From NCBI GenBank assembly GCA_001549895.1, contig AP014719.1, forward strand, positions 3,720,001-3,784,000: a DNA stretch of 64,000 nt, read 5' to 3'. Under the pieces are notes generated by a model, which saw only the letters and a program-made list of their open reading frames with translations, ran no database searches and was not told where the DNA came from. This stretch comes from Arthrobacter sp. Hiyo8. GTDB taxonomy: Bacteria; Actinomycetota; Actinomycetes; Actinomycetales; Micrococcaceae. Below, one piece after another: positions 39,513 through 48,073 of the stretch. Each line of letters opens with the position of its first letter. The first letter of the stretch is position 1. A program made the position numbers and the translations under genes.

Positions 39513-40048
39513 ATGAGCAACCCGCGTGGCGAGGATATGCCGCTGGACAAGGTCAGCCCGGCCCGCTTGACAGGGCCGGTGCTGGCAGGGGTGCTCCCGC
39601 ACCAGCCGGTCGCGGTAGTTGAGAAAGCCGCCGAAGTAGCGCTCAGTGCCGGATTGCACTTGGTCCTGGCCTTCGCCGATGTCACGAGCTTTCCGGCGGC
39701 AGGGACCGGGACGGGCATCTCACAGCCCAAGCGATCGACCCCGACGGCATCGACGACGACGCCGCGGCCATCACCGAGTCCCTCCGATCCCGCATCGCGG
39801 ATCAACTCGACGGAACGGGTGTGCAGTGGACCTTCGTGACGCTCGCCGGCGAGCCTGCCCGGTCGCTAGGCCGATATGCGGCGGGTATCAACGCTTCCAT
39901 GATCGTCGTGGGAACCAAGGAACATGGCCTCGGTCCGAGGTTTGAAGGACTAGTCACCGGATCGGTAGCCTTGCATCTGGCACATCGCCAAAACTGCCCA
40001 GTGCTCATGGTTCCCTTGGGCCGTCACGACCCAAGCAGGGATCAATGA
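39513..40048 (+). CDS. Universal stress protein, UspA family (one frame break)
   Basis: Cytosolic Usp-fold protein, 178 residues after restoring a C near 39707 (AGTRDGHLTAQAIDPDG). ATG 39513 lies five bases after GGAGG. The ATP-binding style motif MIVVGTKEHGLGPRFEGLVTGSVALHLAHRQNCPVLMV is near the C-terminus. The stop overlaps the first crcB start by four bases (ATGA), coupling it to two fluoride-channel genes. Confidence 0.88.
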
Positions 40049-40543
40049 AGGAAAGCAGCACCGCGCCGCACGGAGCCAAAACCCAGGCGGCGCAACCGGA
40101 CCGGCAACCGCACCGCCCGCTCCATCTTCACGGGCGGTTCGTTCTGCTCGTCGCGGCCGGCGGAATCCTCGGGCTTTGAGCCGCTACGGTTTCGGCATGG
40201 CCCTTCCGGCGCCAGGGGCGTGGCCGCTTCCCACCCTGCTTATCAATCTGTCCGGTGCGCTCGCGCTTGGCTGGCTCCTCGAAGCACTCGCCCGGAGCGG
40301 ACCCGACGCCGGCCTTCGCCGGATTGCCCGCTTGGGCATCGGTAGTGGTTTCCTAGGGCCTACACCACCTACAGCACCTTGGCGCTGGACTCGGTGCACC
40401 TCTTCGGAGCAGGACGCGGCATGGACGCCATGTGGTACCTGGCAGCCAGCCTGTTAGGCGGTGTCGCGGCCACAACCCTGGGTATTTGGCTTGGGGCGCT
40501 CCGGCACCGGTCCACCCAACAAGGTCAGAAGGCCTTGAAATGA
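40045..40543 (+). CDS. crcB: Fluoride ion channel CrcB/Fluc, subunit 1 (two frame breaks)
   Basis: Small membrane protein exporting fluoride. ATG 40045 overlaps the Usp stop. Restoring G near 40172 (GGILGALSRYGFG) and near 40357 (GFLGAYTTYSTLALDS) yields 166 residues with four helices, the NLSGALALGWLLE segment and the YTTYST motif. It has a longer polar N-terminus than subunit 2. It overlaps the second crcB by four bases; paired crcB genes in actinobacteria can form heterodimers. Confidence 0.9.
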
Positions 40544-40908
40544 CCCTCCTTTTGATGGCGCTCGCGGGCGGCACAGGGGCGGCCGCGCGTTTCGTGGTGG
40601 ATGGGGTGGTCCGTTCCTGGGCCCGGACTGCGCTGCCGTTGGGCACGATCTTCATCAACTTCTCCGGGTCACTTCTCATGGGGATCCTGGCCGGGCTGGT
40701 CATGTCACATCAGGCTCCTGAATCCCTTCAGCTGATTCTCGGCACCGGATTCCTCGGCGGATACACGACCTTCAGCACGGCAAGCTTGGAGACCGTCAGG
40801 CTTGTCCAGAGCGGCCGGACTGGATTGGCCCTCCTCAACGGAGTGGGCACGATGGCGGCATGCGTCGGAGCCGCGGCGGCCGGCGTCGGGCTGGTCTTGT
40901 TGTTCTGA
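40540..40908 (+). CDS. crcB: Fluoride ion channel CrcB/Fluc, subunit 2
   Basis: 122-residue four-helix fluoride channel subunit, unbroken. Signature parts: GGTGAAARFVVDG, LGTIFINFSGSLLMG and FLGGYTTFSTASLE with the central phenylalanine. ATG 40540 overlaps subunit 1 stop. No fluoride riboswitch is apparent upstream of the three-gene unit. Confidence 0.93.
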   Translation: MTLLLMALAGGTGAAARFVVDGVVRSWARTALPLGTIFINFSGSLLMGILAGLVMSHQAPESLQLILGTGFLGGYTTFSTASLETVRLVQSGRTGLALLNGVGTMAACVGAAAAGVGLVLLF

Positions 40909-40977
40909 GGCGCACACGTCCGAGAAATCACCCACCCCAGTGGCAAGCAAAGCCTGGGAAAACCCTCTGGAGAAACT

Positions 40978-41540
40978 ATGTTCGAAACAGTAGTGCGAGA
41001 AGGCGTCGTCTTGAAGCCTCTCGAGACATGGCACGCCCGTGATTTTGCCGAGCACATGGACAGGGCACGGGACCATATCCGGCCGTGGGTCGGGCCGACC
41101 TTTGTCACCGAGACCGTCGAGGGTGCCCGCGCTACGCTTCAGCGTTACGCCACAGCCACAGCGAACGATGGGGCGCGCATCTATGGGCTCTGGAACGACG
41201 GCAGGATCGTCGGAGGCGTGATGTTTGTGACGTTCGACTCCGCCTGGGGCATTTGCGAAATGGGCTGCTGGCTCGAACCCGGTGCTGTCGGAGGGGCCTC
41301 ATCACCCGCTCGGTCGAACTGCTCATGGAATGGGCCTTCCTAGAGCGGGGGATGTCCCGCGTCGAATGGCGCTGCCGCACCGACAACGACCGCAGCGTAG
41401 CCGTCGCGCAGCGGCTGGGGATGCGTTCCGACGGTGTCCTTCGCAGTAGCTGGGTCTACGACGGCAGGCGGTACGACAAGGAGGTATTTTCGATCCTTCG
41501 GGCCGAATGGATGAGCATGCGACCTGGTGTCGCTCACTGA
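40978..41540 (+). CDS. GNAT acetyltransferase, RimL-like (one frame break)
   Basis: Acetyltransferase of 187 residues resembling ribosomal-protein-serine acetyltransferase. ATG 40978 follows TGGAGAAAC. N-terminal VVLKPLETWHARDFAEHM, acetyl-CoA region restored by one base near 41294 (PGAVG.GLITRSVELLMEW), then SRVEWRCRTDNDRSVAVAQRLGM and YDKEVFSILRAEW. The missing base could be A or G, so the residue before GLITR is Arg or Gly. Confidence 0.85.
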
Positions 41541-41572
41541 CAGACGTACCATGATTCCGGTAAGGGGTCCCG

Positions 41573-42078
41573 ATGCGTCGCTTCGGTCCAGCAGGTCGCG
41601 TCTGTGCGGTTCTTGGCGCACTCGCCATCGGGGCGCCCTGCTCCTGTCATGTGGATCGGCCAGCGTGTGCCCGGCCGTCGGCTACATCTCGTTGGTAAGC
41701 TTGCACGTCACCGCGGAGCGCGCGGCGAATCTCGCCGCGCTCGTCATAGAGCTGTGCCAGGACGGCGCGTGCCAGAGCTTTTCCGCCAACGCCTTGACGC
41801 CGCTTACACCCGGTCCCATTCCCCTGCCGAACTCGCCCGGGGCGCCTCAATCGGTGTCCTTGCGCATGGCGGATGGAAGCATCGACGTTCGTATCGAGGC
41901 CGGCATCAACGACCACCCGCTCGATCTCACGACGTCGGGCACCAACACCTCCGGCTGGTCGATCGGCATGAGCCATGTGAGGCTCAAGCCCACGGCTACG
42001 TATCCGGACGGCCGTGACTGCGGAGGCCCGACGACGGCTGTTGCCACCCTCGATGCGCTCGGCCTCCGTGCAAGCTAG
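41573..42078 (+). CDS. Putative secreted lipoprotein, unknown function (one frame break)
   Basis: No family recognised. From ATG 41573 the N-terminus MRRFGPAGRVCAVLGALAIG, after restoring one base near 41634, continues LLLSCGSAS, a fair lipobox with Cys as the lipid site. The mature part (about 140 residues) is beta-like with four further cysteines, two of them in ELCQDGACQSF. It ends ATLDALGLRAS. A surface lipoprotein is inferred; partner and ligand are unknown. Confidence 0.6.
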
Positions 42079-42265
42079 CCTCTGCCGAGATCCCAATCCA
42101 CTAACGCTCAACCGGACAAGTTTGCTCCAATATTTCCGCGTGCCGGTGTGGCTTCCAGATGGAAAAACCGCACTGAACCACCCACTCACCCCCATTGATA
42201 AGTATACTTACCAATGAATGCCTCGGCCGCCGGCCAGGGCACGCAACCAAACAAGGGAGACTCTC

Positions 42266-42412
42266 ATGTTGCTTTGGATAGCCATCGTTATTGCCGTTCT
42301 CTGGCTTCTCGGCTTTATTGGCAACATCGGCGGCGGGCTCATTCACCTGCTTCTGGTTGTTGCTGTGATCGTCCTGATTTTCCACTTCATCCGCGGCAGG
42401 TCACGCGTCTAG
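42266..42412 (+). CDS. Small membrane protein, lmo0937-like
   Basis: 48 residues, two hydrophobic segments (LLWIAIVIAVLWLLGFI and IHLLLVVAVIVLIFHFI) separated by GNIGGGL, ending RGRSRV. ATG 42266 has GGGAG six to seven bases upstream; the longer frame from 42218 is not supported. Similar proteins are stress-associated in other bacteria. A GC hairpin follows. Confidence 0.8.
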   Translation: MLLWIAIVIAVLWLLGFIGNIGGGLIHLLLVVAVIVLIFHFIRGRSRV

Positions 42413-42457
42413 GGTCCAACTGCGGCACCGCCACCCCTCCTGGGCTTAGGTTCGGGA

Positions 42458-42478
42458 GGGGGGCGGATGCCGCCCCCC
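42458..42478. terminator. GC hairpin between converging genes
   Basis: Perfect 9-bp stem GGGGGGCGG/CCGCCCCCC with loop ATG, no T run. It lies between the small membrane gene and the converging ZapE-like fragment. Confidence 0.6.
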
Positions 42479-42490
42479 GCGAGCCAGCCT

Positions 42491-43009
42491 TCAGCTGCCC
42501 CCGGCCTCTACTTCTTCAAAAGGCTCCGTGGCCTCCACTCGGCCCAGGAGCGACAGGCGGCTCGCGATCTTGGCCCCGTCAACGGGCCCGGCACTCGTCC
42601 GGTGCGCCAAGCCGCCGGCCACATCCCAGTCCAAGGGGCCGTGGCCCACCAGGAACAGAGTGATGTCCTGCTCGTACAGGACATCAACCAGATCGCTGAG
42701 GCGTTGCCAGGCCGAGGCGGACCCGGCTACCGATCCGGCCGTCGGCGAGGGTACGCCGTCGATCACCCACGTTCCGTAGTCCTTAGCCAAAGCCATGTAG
42801 TCCGCTGTCGACATGGGGCCGCCGCACAACTCCGCGAAACTGGCCCAGAGCACATCGTCGGCCGCCTTGACGGTGAGCCGTTGCGCCGTGGGGGTGAGGA
42901 TCCGCTCCTGTGACTTCGCCGGATGGAACAAACCGAAGGCTCCCAGTTGCGCGGGCGTTCCGGGAGTAATGATCTTGCCCCTGCTGAAGCCCTCCTGTCC
43001 GGGAACCAC
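42491..43009 (-). CDS. Orphan C-terminal segment of a ZapE/AFG1-type ATPase
   Basis: 172 residues matching only the C-terminal third of ZapE: DVLWASFAELCGGPMSTADYMALAKDY, LSDLVDVLYEQDITLFLVGHG and KIASRLSLLG. The P-loop ATPase part is absent; the upstream DNA is the intact corA. GTG 43009 overlaps the corA stop by one base, so the segment could be translated by coupling. Unlike the frame breaks elsewhere this is a real structural truncation. It may be a remnant pseudogene or a retained small protein. Confidence 0.7.
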   Translation of the reverse strand: MVPGQEGFSRGKIITPGTPAQLGAFGLFHPAKSQERILTPTAQRLTVKAADDVLWASFAELCGGPMSTADYMALAKDYGTWVIDGVPSPTAGSVAGSASAWQRLSDLVDVLYEQDITLFLVGHGPLDWDVAGGLAHRTSAGPVDGAKIASRLSLLGRVEATEPFEEVEAGGS

Positions 43010-44004
43010 TAGAGCCAGTTCTTCCGCTTGAAGATGACATACATGACAAAGCCCGCGAGAACCATCATGCCGAGTGCCATGGGATAGCCGAGCGGCCAAT
43101 GGAGTTCAGGCATAACGTCGAAGTTCATTCCGTAGAGCCCGGTGACGAACGCCGGTGCAAAGAAGATCGCGGCCCAGGAGGAGATCTTCTTGGTTTGTTC
43201 GTTTTGTGCCGCACTCGCTTCGTTTTGCCGGTTCGCGGTGAGGGTCCCGTCGAGGGTCAGGGCGTTTTGGAGCAGGTCGCGGAACCCGTTTGCCCGCGAA
43301 ATTACCTGCTCGACGTGGTCTTCCACATCGCGGAGTTTGCGCTGTAGCTCGATGTCTACTCCGTATTTCTCGAACCCGCGCTTCAGGGAGGCCATCATTT
43401 CGGGGAGCGGGTTGATTGCGCGCTGGAACTGAATGACTTCGCGGGCGAGTTCATAGATGCGCCGCGAAACCAGGGGATCGCCACCGAAGAGCTGGTCCTC
43501 GATCTCGTCAATGTCGTTTTCCAGGCCCGAGATCACGGGGCCGTAGTCGTCCACCACTCGGTCCAGCAGTGCGTACAGGACGGCTTCGGGGCCATGCCGC
43601 AGAAGCTCCGGTTGTTGTTCCAGATCCCTACGGACTTTGGCCACCCCGGGTGTTTCCGCATGCCGGACCGTGACCACGAAGTTCCTCCCCGTGAAGATGT
43701 GAAGTTCACCGAACTCCACGGTCTCGGTAGCGTCCACGTATCTCGCAGGCCGCAGGACGGTGAAGAGGTTGTTGTCGTAGCGTTCCAGCTTGGGCCGCTG
43801 GTGGGCGTTGACGGCGTCCTCGACGGCGAGCAGGTGGAGGCCGAATTCGGCAGCCACGGCCGCCATTTCCGTCTCGTCCGGCCGGTACAGTCCAATCCAC
43901 ACCATTCCGCCGTGCGCGGCCAGTGTTTCGACGCTTTGCTCGAGGCTTCCCGGAGTCGCGGTCCGGATGCCGTTCACATAGACGGCATTGTCAATGATGG
44001 TCAC
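43009..44004 (-). CDS. corA: CorA family magnesium/cobalt transporter
   Basis: Divalent-cation channel, 331 residues. A large soluble N-terminal domain with long helices (RRIYELAREVIQFQRAI, LQRKLRDVEDHVEQVISRANGFRDLL) leads to two C-terminal membrane helices; the selectivity motif YGMNF ends the first, and the short basic tail FKRKNWL closes the protein. Starts ATG 44004. Complete and unbroken. Confidence 0.95.
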   Translation of the reverse strand: MTIIDNAVYVNGIRTATPGSLEQSVETLAAHGGMVWIGLYRPDETEMAAVAAEFGLHLLAVEDAVNAHQRPKLERYDNNLFTVLRPARYVDATETVEFGELHIFTGRNFVVTVRHAETPGVAKVRRDLEQQPELLRHGPEAVLYALLDRVVDDYGPVISGLENDIDEIEDQLFGGDPLVSRRIYELAREVIQFQRAINPLPEMMASLKRGFEKYGVDIELQRKLRDVEDHVEQVISRANGFRDLLQNALTLDGTLTANRQNEASAAQNEQTKKISSWAAIFFAPAFVTGLYGMNFDVMPELHWPLGYPMALGMMVLAGFVMYVIFKRKNWL

Positions 44005-44021
44005 GAGGTTATTCTCCTCCT

Positions 44022-44447
44022 CTACTGCAACGCCCCGATGATTGCCCCGGCGGCAGTCATGGCCACGATGTCATGGCCGGAGTCGATGAGGGTCACGGCG
44101 GACGGCCTGCCCGCGAAACCGTTGTGGATGACGTGGCCGCCGACTCGGAATACCACCGCAATCACCAGCGCAAAGAAACCAGCGTGCAAGCTTCCTTGCA
44201 CGCCCAGCTTGCCGATCAGGACGGCCAACACGATGCTCGTGAGGGCTGCGGCCACCATCAGGGGGATCCAGATTCCTGCGCCGCCGTCGATCTTCTTGAG
44301 GTCTTCCTCGGTCTTGCCAATGGCCTGCATCCACCGTCTGCCGAAGACCGCCGGCATGTACCAGACAAATCCGATGACCATGCTGGAAACGAAGGCCAGG
44401 AGTATCGCCAGCCAGTTGAGGTGCTGAAGAGAAGAGAGCCAATCCAT
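44022..44447 (-). CDS. DUF1761 membrane protein
   Basis: 141-residue membrane protein with four hydrophobic segments, beginning HLNWLAILLAFVSSMVIGFVWYM and ending ALVIAVVFRVGGHVIHNGF and DIVAMTAAGAIIGAL. This layout is that of DUF1761; function unknown. It lies 17 bases upstream of corA on the same strand. Confidence 0.8.
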   Translation of the reverse strand: MDWLSSLQHLNWLAILLAFVSSMVIGFVWYMPAVFGRRWMQAIGKTEEDLKKIDGGAGIWIPLMVAAALTSIVLAVLIGKLGVQGSLHAGFFALVIAVVFRVGGHVIHNGFAGRPSAVTLIDSGHDIVAMTAAGAIIGALQ

Positions 44448-44456
44448 TCTGGAATC

Positions 44457-45017
44457 CTAGTCGGCTTCCCTGACCGGCGAATCAGTGGAAACCTGTGCTT
44501 TGACCCGTTTCGCGGCGTCGGCCGTCTCAGCGGCATCCACGAGCCTGCCGATGAGCGGCTCTGTCCGGTAGGGGATATGGGTGTGCAGGGCAAGCACCGT
44601 TTCCGTGCGGATGACGCCCTTGGTTCTGAGGATGGAGCGGAGCGCGGTTTGCAGGTTGTGCGTGTCGGTGGCCACCACCCGGCATAAGAGATCGCCCCGC
44701 CCGGAAATTTCGTGCACCTCGAGGACCTGGGGGATGCGGCGCAGGGCTCCGATCACGCCGTCGAGTTCCCTGTGGGTCACCTCCAGCGTCACGAAGCCGA
44801 CGACGTCGTACCCCACCTTTTCGAGGTCGACCTCGCGGCCGCCGTCGTTCAATACGCCCGAGCGGACAAGGCGGCGCATCCTCGATTGGGCGGTGTTGCG
44901 CGCAATCCCCAGGGACTCGCTGAGTTCACCGATCTGAACCCTGGGATCACGGATCAGCTCCAGCAGGATTTTCAGGTCCGTAGGATCGAGGGTGTTCAAA
45001 TCATCACTCCGGCTCAT
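44457..45017 (-). CDS. Lrp/AsnC family transcriptional regulator
   Basis: 186 residues: N-terminal helix-turn-helix (LDPTDLKILLELIRDPRVQIGELSESLGIARNTAQSRMRRL) and C-terminal RAM sensor domain (GFVTLEVTHRELDGVIGAL, VLEVHEISGRGDLLCRVVA), plus a polar tail. It is divergent from the MFS gene at 45187, with a 169-base gap, which suggests it may control that exporter. Confidence 0.92.
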   Translation of the reverse strand: MSRSDDLNTLDPTDLKILLELIRDPRVQIGELSESLGIARNTAQSRMRRLVRSGVLNDGGREVDLEKVGYDVVGFVTLEVTHRELDGVIGALRRIPQVLEVHEISGRGDLLCRVVATDTHNLQTALRSILRTKGVIRTETVLALHTHIPYRTEPLIGRLVDAAETADAAKRVKAQVSTDSPVREAD

Positions 45018-45186
45018 TTGTGGTCATCTATGGACATCAATTTTGAAGATTTTGATCAATTCTTTCATGGACATCTGATCTATCTGGCAGGCTTGCGACA
45101 TCCTGTTGCCATCAAATATTTTGGGCCGTCCAGTCCAGGCCCACAAGGCCGGGTTCCGCGATGGCCGCTGAGGCGAAGGCACGGAA

Positions 45187-46425
45187 ATGACTGTCTTTAG
45201 CGAACTGCGCATGCGCCAGGCCACCGCCGGGCGCTGGGGCTGGGATGCTTCCACCACGGCGCGGCTTGTCCTGGCCGGCGCCGTCATGTTCACACTGCTG
45301 GTCGGTGCCAACTTGGCGAGCCCCCTGTATCCGCTGCTTCAGTCGGAACTGGGAATCACGTCGCTGGGTGTGACGATTGCCTTTGCAAGCTACGTCCTGG
45401 CGCTCGTGGCTGTGCTGATGCTTGCCGGCCACTGGTCCGACCATATCGGCAGGCGTGCAGCGCTGGTGCTTGCCGTCCTCGTGGGCTTGGTGGGCGGCTT
45501 GGTTTTCGCCAACGCAGACAACCTCTTGATGCTCTCAGCGGGCCGCATGCTCCAGGGTATTGCCGTGGGCCTCGCCACCGGAGCGAGCTCGGCCGCTTTG
45601 CGTGAATTGCTTCCGTCCCGGCCCGAGTGGGCTTCCCGCTTCACCTTGCTTTCGTCCTCGGGAGGCGTGGCTGCCGGTCCTGCCATCGGCGGACTGCTTT
45701 CGCTTCTCCCGGGTGCAACCTCAACGCCGTTCTTCATTCACGCGGCCGTCCTGCTCCTCTTGCTCGTCCCGTTGTGGCTTCTCAAGGCGCGTCCGGCGAT
45801 TCGGCCTGCGGAGGGCCCGCGTCCGTACATGGCGCTCGCCCCGCGACGGCCCTCGGTTTCCCGGGAAGCTAGGGGAGCGTTTTGGCTGGCCTCGAGCGTG
45901 GGATTCCTCAGCTTTGCCGTGTTCGGATTCTGCCTTTCGCTCGCGCCCGGCTATTTCGCCGTCGTGGTGCACGCCGATTCCCGCCCCATGACCGGGCTGC
46001 TCGCCGGCTTGACGCTCGCAGCGTCCGCGCTCAGCCAGCTGCTGACGGTCCGCGGCAGGTTCGCCGTGCCCGCTGGCCTGATGGTCCTGGGAATTTCCAT
46101 TGTGCTGGTCGGCGCGGCGGCATCGCTGTCCAGTCCGATTCTGCTGGTGGCAGCGAGCCTGTCCGCCGGGGTGGGGCAGGGGATCGCCTTCCGCTTGGTG
46201 TTCAACGACGTTGCCAGCAAAGTCGAGGCGTCCCGACATGCCCAGATCATCAGCACGGTGTACGTCATCACCTACCTTGGAAGCGCGGTGCCGGTCATCG
46301 GCTTGGGCTTGGCTGCCTCGGTGATCGGGCTAGGCGCGGCCGCCAGCGATTTCACTGTGGTGTGCGGGTTGGCAGCTACGGTGCTCGCTGCTGCATCCCT
46401 CCGCAGGGTGCTCCGCAGGGGCTGA
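45187..46425 (+). CDS. MFS transporter
   Basis: Twelve-helix drug or metabolite exporter of 412 residues. The loop after helix 2 holds HWSDHIGRRAALVLAVLVG, the usual MFS motif. N-terminal LVLAGAVMFTLLVGANLASPLYPLL. ATG 45187. Divergent from an Lrp/AsnC gene. Substrate unknown; amino acid or drug export fits the regulator type. Confidence 0.9.
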   Translation: MTVFSELRMRQATAGRWGWDASTTARLVLAGAVMFTLLVGANLASPLYPLLQSELGITSLGVTIAFASYVLALVAVLMLAGHWSDHIGRRAALVLAVLVGLVGGLVFANADNLLMLSAGRMLQGIAVGLATGASSAALRELLPSRPEWASRFTLLSSSGGVAAGPAIGGLLSLLPGATSTPFFIHAAVLLLLLVPLWLLKARPAIRPAEGPRPYMALAPRRPSVSREARGAFWLASSVGFLSFAVFGFCLSLAPGYFAVVVHADSRPMTGLLAGLTLAASALSQLLTVRGRFAVPAGLMVLGISIVLVGAAASLSSPILLVAASLSAGVGQGIAFRLVFNDVASKVEASRHAQIISTVYVITYLGSAVPVIGLGLAASVIGLGAAASDFTVVCGLAATVLAAASLRRVLRRG

Positions 46426-46439
46426 CCGGCGGTTCTGAC

Positions 46440-46502
46440 TGCGAACTAAGTTCGCAAAGGTTGATTTGCAAAGAAACTCTTGCAAAGGTTTCTTTGCAAG
46501 AG
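46440..46502. promoter_or_regulatory. Nested palindromes before the ArsR-type gene
   Basis: TGCGAACT-A-AGTTCGCA at 46440-46456, then CTCTTGCAAAG-GTTT-CTTTGCAAGAG (perfect, 46477-46502), with a second pairing possible between TTTGCAAAGAAAC and GGTTTCTTTGCAA. The core TTGCAAAG recurs three times in one direction and once inverted. This array lies 14 bases before ATG 46516 and looks like an operator. Confidence 0.7.
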
Positions 46503-46515
46503 TAGCGTTTCCGGC

Positions 46516-47180
46516 ATGGACAAGGTTCAAGAGCCGGAATTCCCGTTCGCAAGGTCGATACGGCATCCCTCAAAGCGCTCGCGCACCCGTTGCGGGTTCA
46601 GATCCTTGAGATGCTGTCCCGGTATGGGCCACAGACCGCCTGCAGCCTGGCCGAACTCCTCGATGAATCCAGCGGCGCTACGAGCTACCACTTGCGGCAA
46701 CTCGCCAAGTTCGACTTCGTCCATGAAGTCCAGGGCAAGGGGACCGCGCGGGAGCGGTGGTGGGAGCGGCCCAGGGGAGCCATTCAGATCACCTCGCCCG
46801 AGTTGGCACATTCGCCGGCAACACAGGAGGCATCGCGGCTGGTAACCCGCGAGTTCGAACGCAGCAGGCAGGCTGTCCTCGCCGACTTCATGGCACACGG
46901 CATGGACTCGTTGGACGAAGAATGGCTCGACGCGGCCATCGTCAACACAGCCAACGCCCGGATGTCAGCGGAGCAGCTTGGCCGCTACGCCCGCTCCATG
47001 GAAGCCTTCGCCCGCAATCTCCTGGAGGAAATCCGGAGCGAACCCGAGGCGGACGACGCCCGCCCCGTGCAGATCCATTTCAACGCATTCCCGATCCTGG
47101 GAGTCCCGGCGTGGGCCGGAGACAAGAAGTCCCGCGATGCGAAGTCGCACGCAGCAGGCACCGAAGGGAAAGAGTCATGA
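46516..47180 (+). CDS. ArsR/winged-helix transcriptional regulator (one frame break)
   Basis: 221 residues after restoring a C near 46543 (PEFPVRKVDTASLKALAHPLRVQIL). The winged helix reads LLDESSGATSYHLRQLAKFDFVHEVQGKGTARERWW, typical of HTH_20/ArsR-like proteins. The C-terminal half is helical (EFERSRQAVLADFMAHGM). The gene starts just after the palindromes and is coupled (ATGA) to a small downstream gene. No metal-binding cysteines, so metal sensing is unlikely. Confidence 0.87.
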
Positions 47181-47404
47181 GCACAGCCACCGCATCATGC
47201 GGCACCTACCGCCGGCCCTCCATGTTGGAATCGGCAGCCGCCGGAATCGGATCCGGGCTTGTCTCGTGGGCCGAGCGCAGGCGCTCCATTCCTCCGCTCG
47301 AGCTGGCGGTGCAGCAAGCGGCGTTGAGGCGCCGGCAGGAACTCGGCGACTTGCGCCAGGACGCTATCGCGGCGGCCCACTCGGGACTCGAGCCACGCCG
47401 CTAA
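47177..47404 (+). CDS. Small basic hypothetical protein
   Basis: 75 residues, Arg- and Ala-rich, beginning MSTATASCGTYRRPSMLESAAAGIG and ending AAHSGLEPRR. ATG 47177 overlaps the stop of the ArsR-type gene. No membrane segment; two cationic helices are likely (LELAVQQAALRRRQELGDLR). Not recognised. Confidence 0.7.
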   Translation: MSTATASCGTYRRPSMLESAAAGIGSGLVSWAERRRSIPPLELAVQQAALRRRQELGDLRQDAIAAAHSGLEPRR

Positions 47405-47438
47405 GCGGGTCTAATCCAAGCCGCGTCCAAGTCAGCCG

Positions 47439-47942
47439 TTATTCCGGCAGCGGCCCGTGGTTGCCCTGGATGTGGGCGAAGACCAAAGTGGTCTCGGTGT
47501 GGCCCACCACGGGGTCGGTGGCGAGGTTGTCCAGGACCCAGTCGCGAAGGTCGTCGGTGTTGGCGACCGCGATATGCAGCAGGTAGTCCACGGAGCCGGA
47601 GGTGTGGAACGTGGAGATCACTGCAGGGAGGGCGGGGACCCGGGCCGTGAAGCGGTCGATCTGGTCGCGGTCATGCGCGCGAAGGCGCACGGCGATCAAG
47701 GCCTGCACCGATCGGCCGATCGCCGGGAGGCTGAGGACTGCTTCGAAACCCTCGATAATGCCGCGTTCGGAGAGTGACCTCGTACGCATGAGCGCCGTCG
47801 ACGGAGCAATTCCGACGAGTTCGGCCAGCTGCTTGTTGGAGATCCGGGCATCGTCGACCAAAGCCGCCAGGATGCGCTCATCGATCGCATCCAATGGCTC
47901 GCTGGTGCCGACGGGCCGAACGTTCTTCGGGGTGATGGTCAC
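47439..47942 (-). CDS. Lrp/AsnC family transcriptional regulator
   Basis: 167 residues with the AsnC helix-turn-helix (LDAIDERILAALVDDARISNKQLAELVGIAPSTALMRTRSL) and RAM domain (AVISTFHTSGSVDYLLHIAV). Start at 47942. It is divergent from a PLP-dependent sulfur amino-acid enzyme at 48074 and probably controls it, with an amino acid as effector; that pairing is common in actinobacteria. Confidence 0.92.
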   Translation of the reverse strand: MTITPKNVRPVGTSEPLDAIDERILAALVDDARISNKQLAELVGIAPSTALMRTRSLSERGIIEGFEAVLSLPAIGRSVQALIAVRLRAHDRDQIDRFTARVPALPAVISTFHTSGSVDYLLHIAVANTDDLRDWVLDNLATDPVVGHTETTLVFAHIQGNHGPLPE

Positions 47943-48073
47943 GGATCCTCCTGAAATTGCTGTCTATTCATCATAGGTGCCAGTTTCCACTCAATCCATT
48001 CATTTGCACTGTCAATCTCCGAATTATTGCCAGATACTGACCGAATTCAACGGTGAATAATTCAAGGAGAGCA

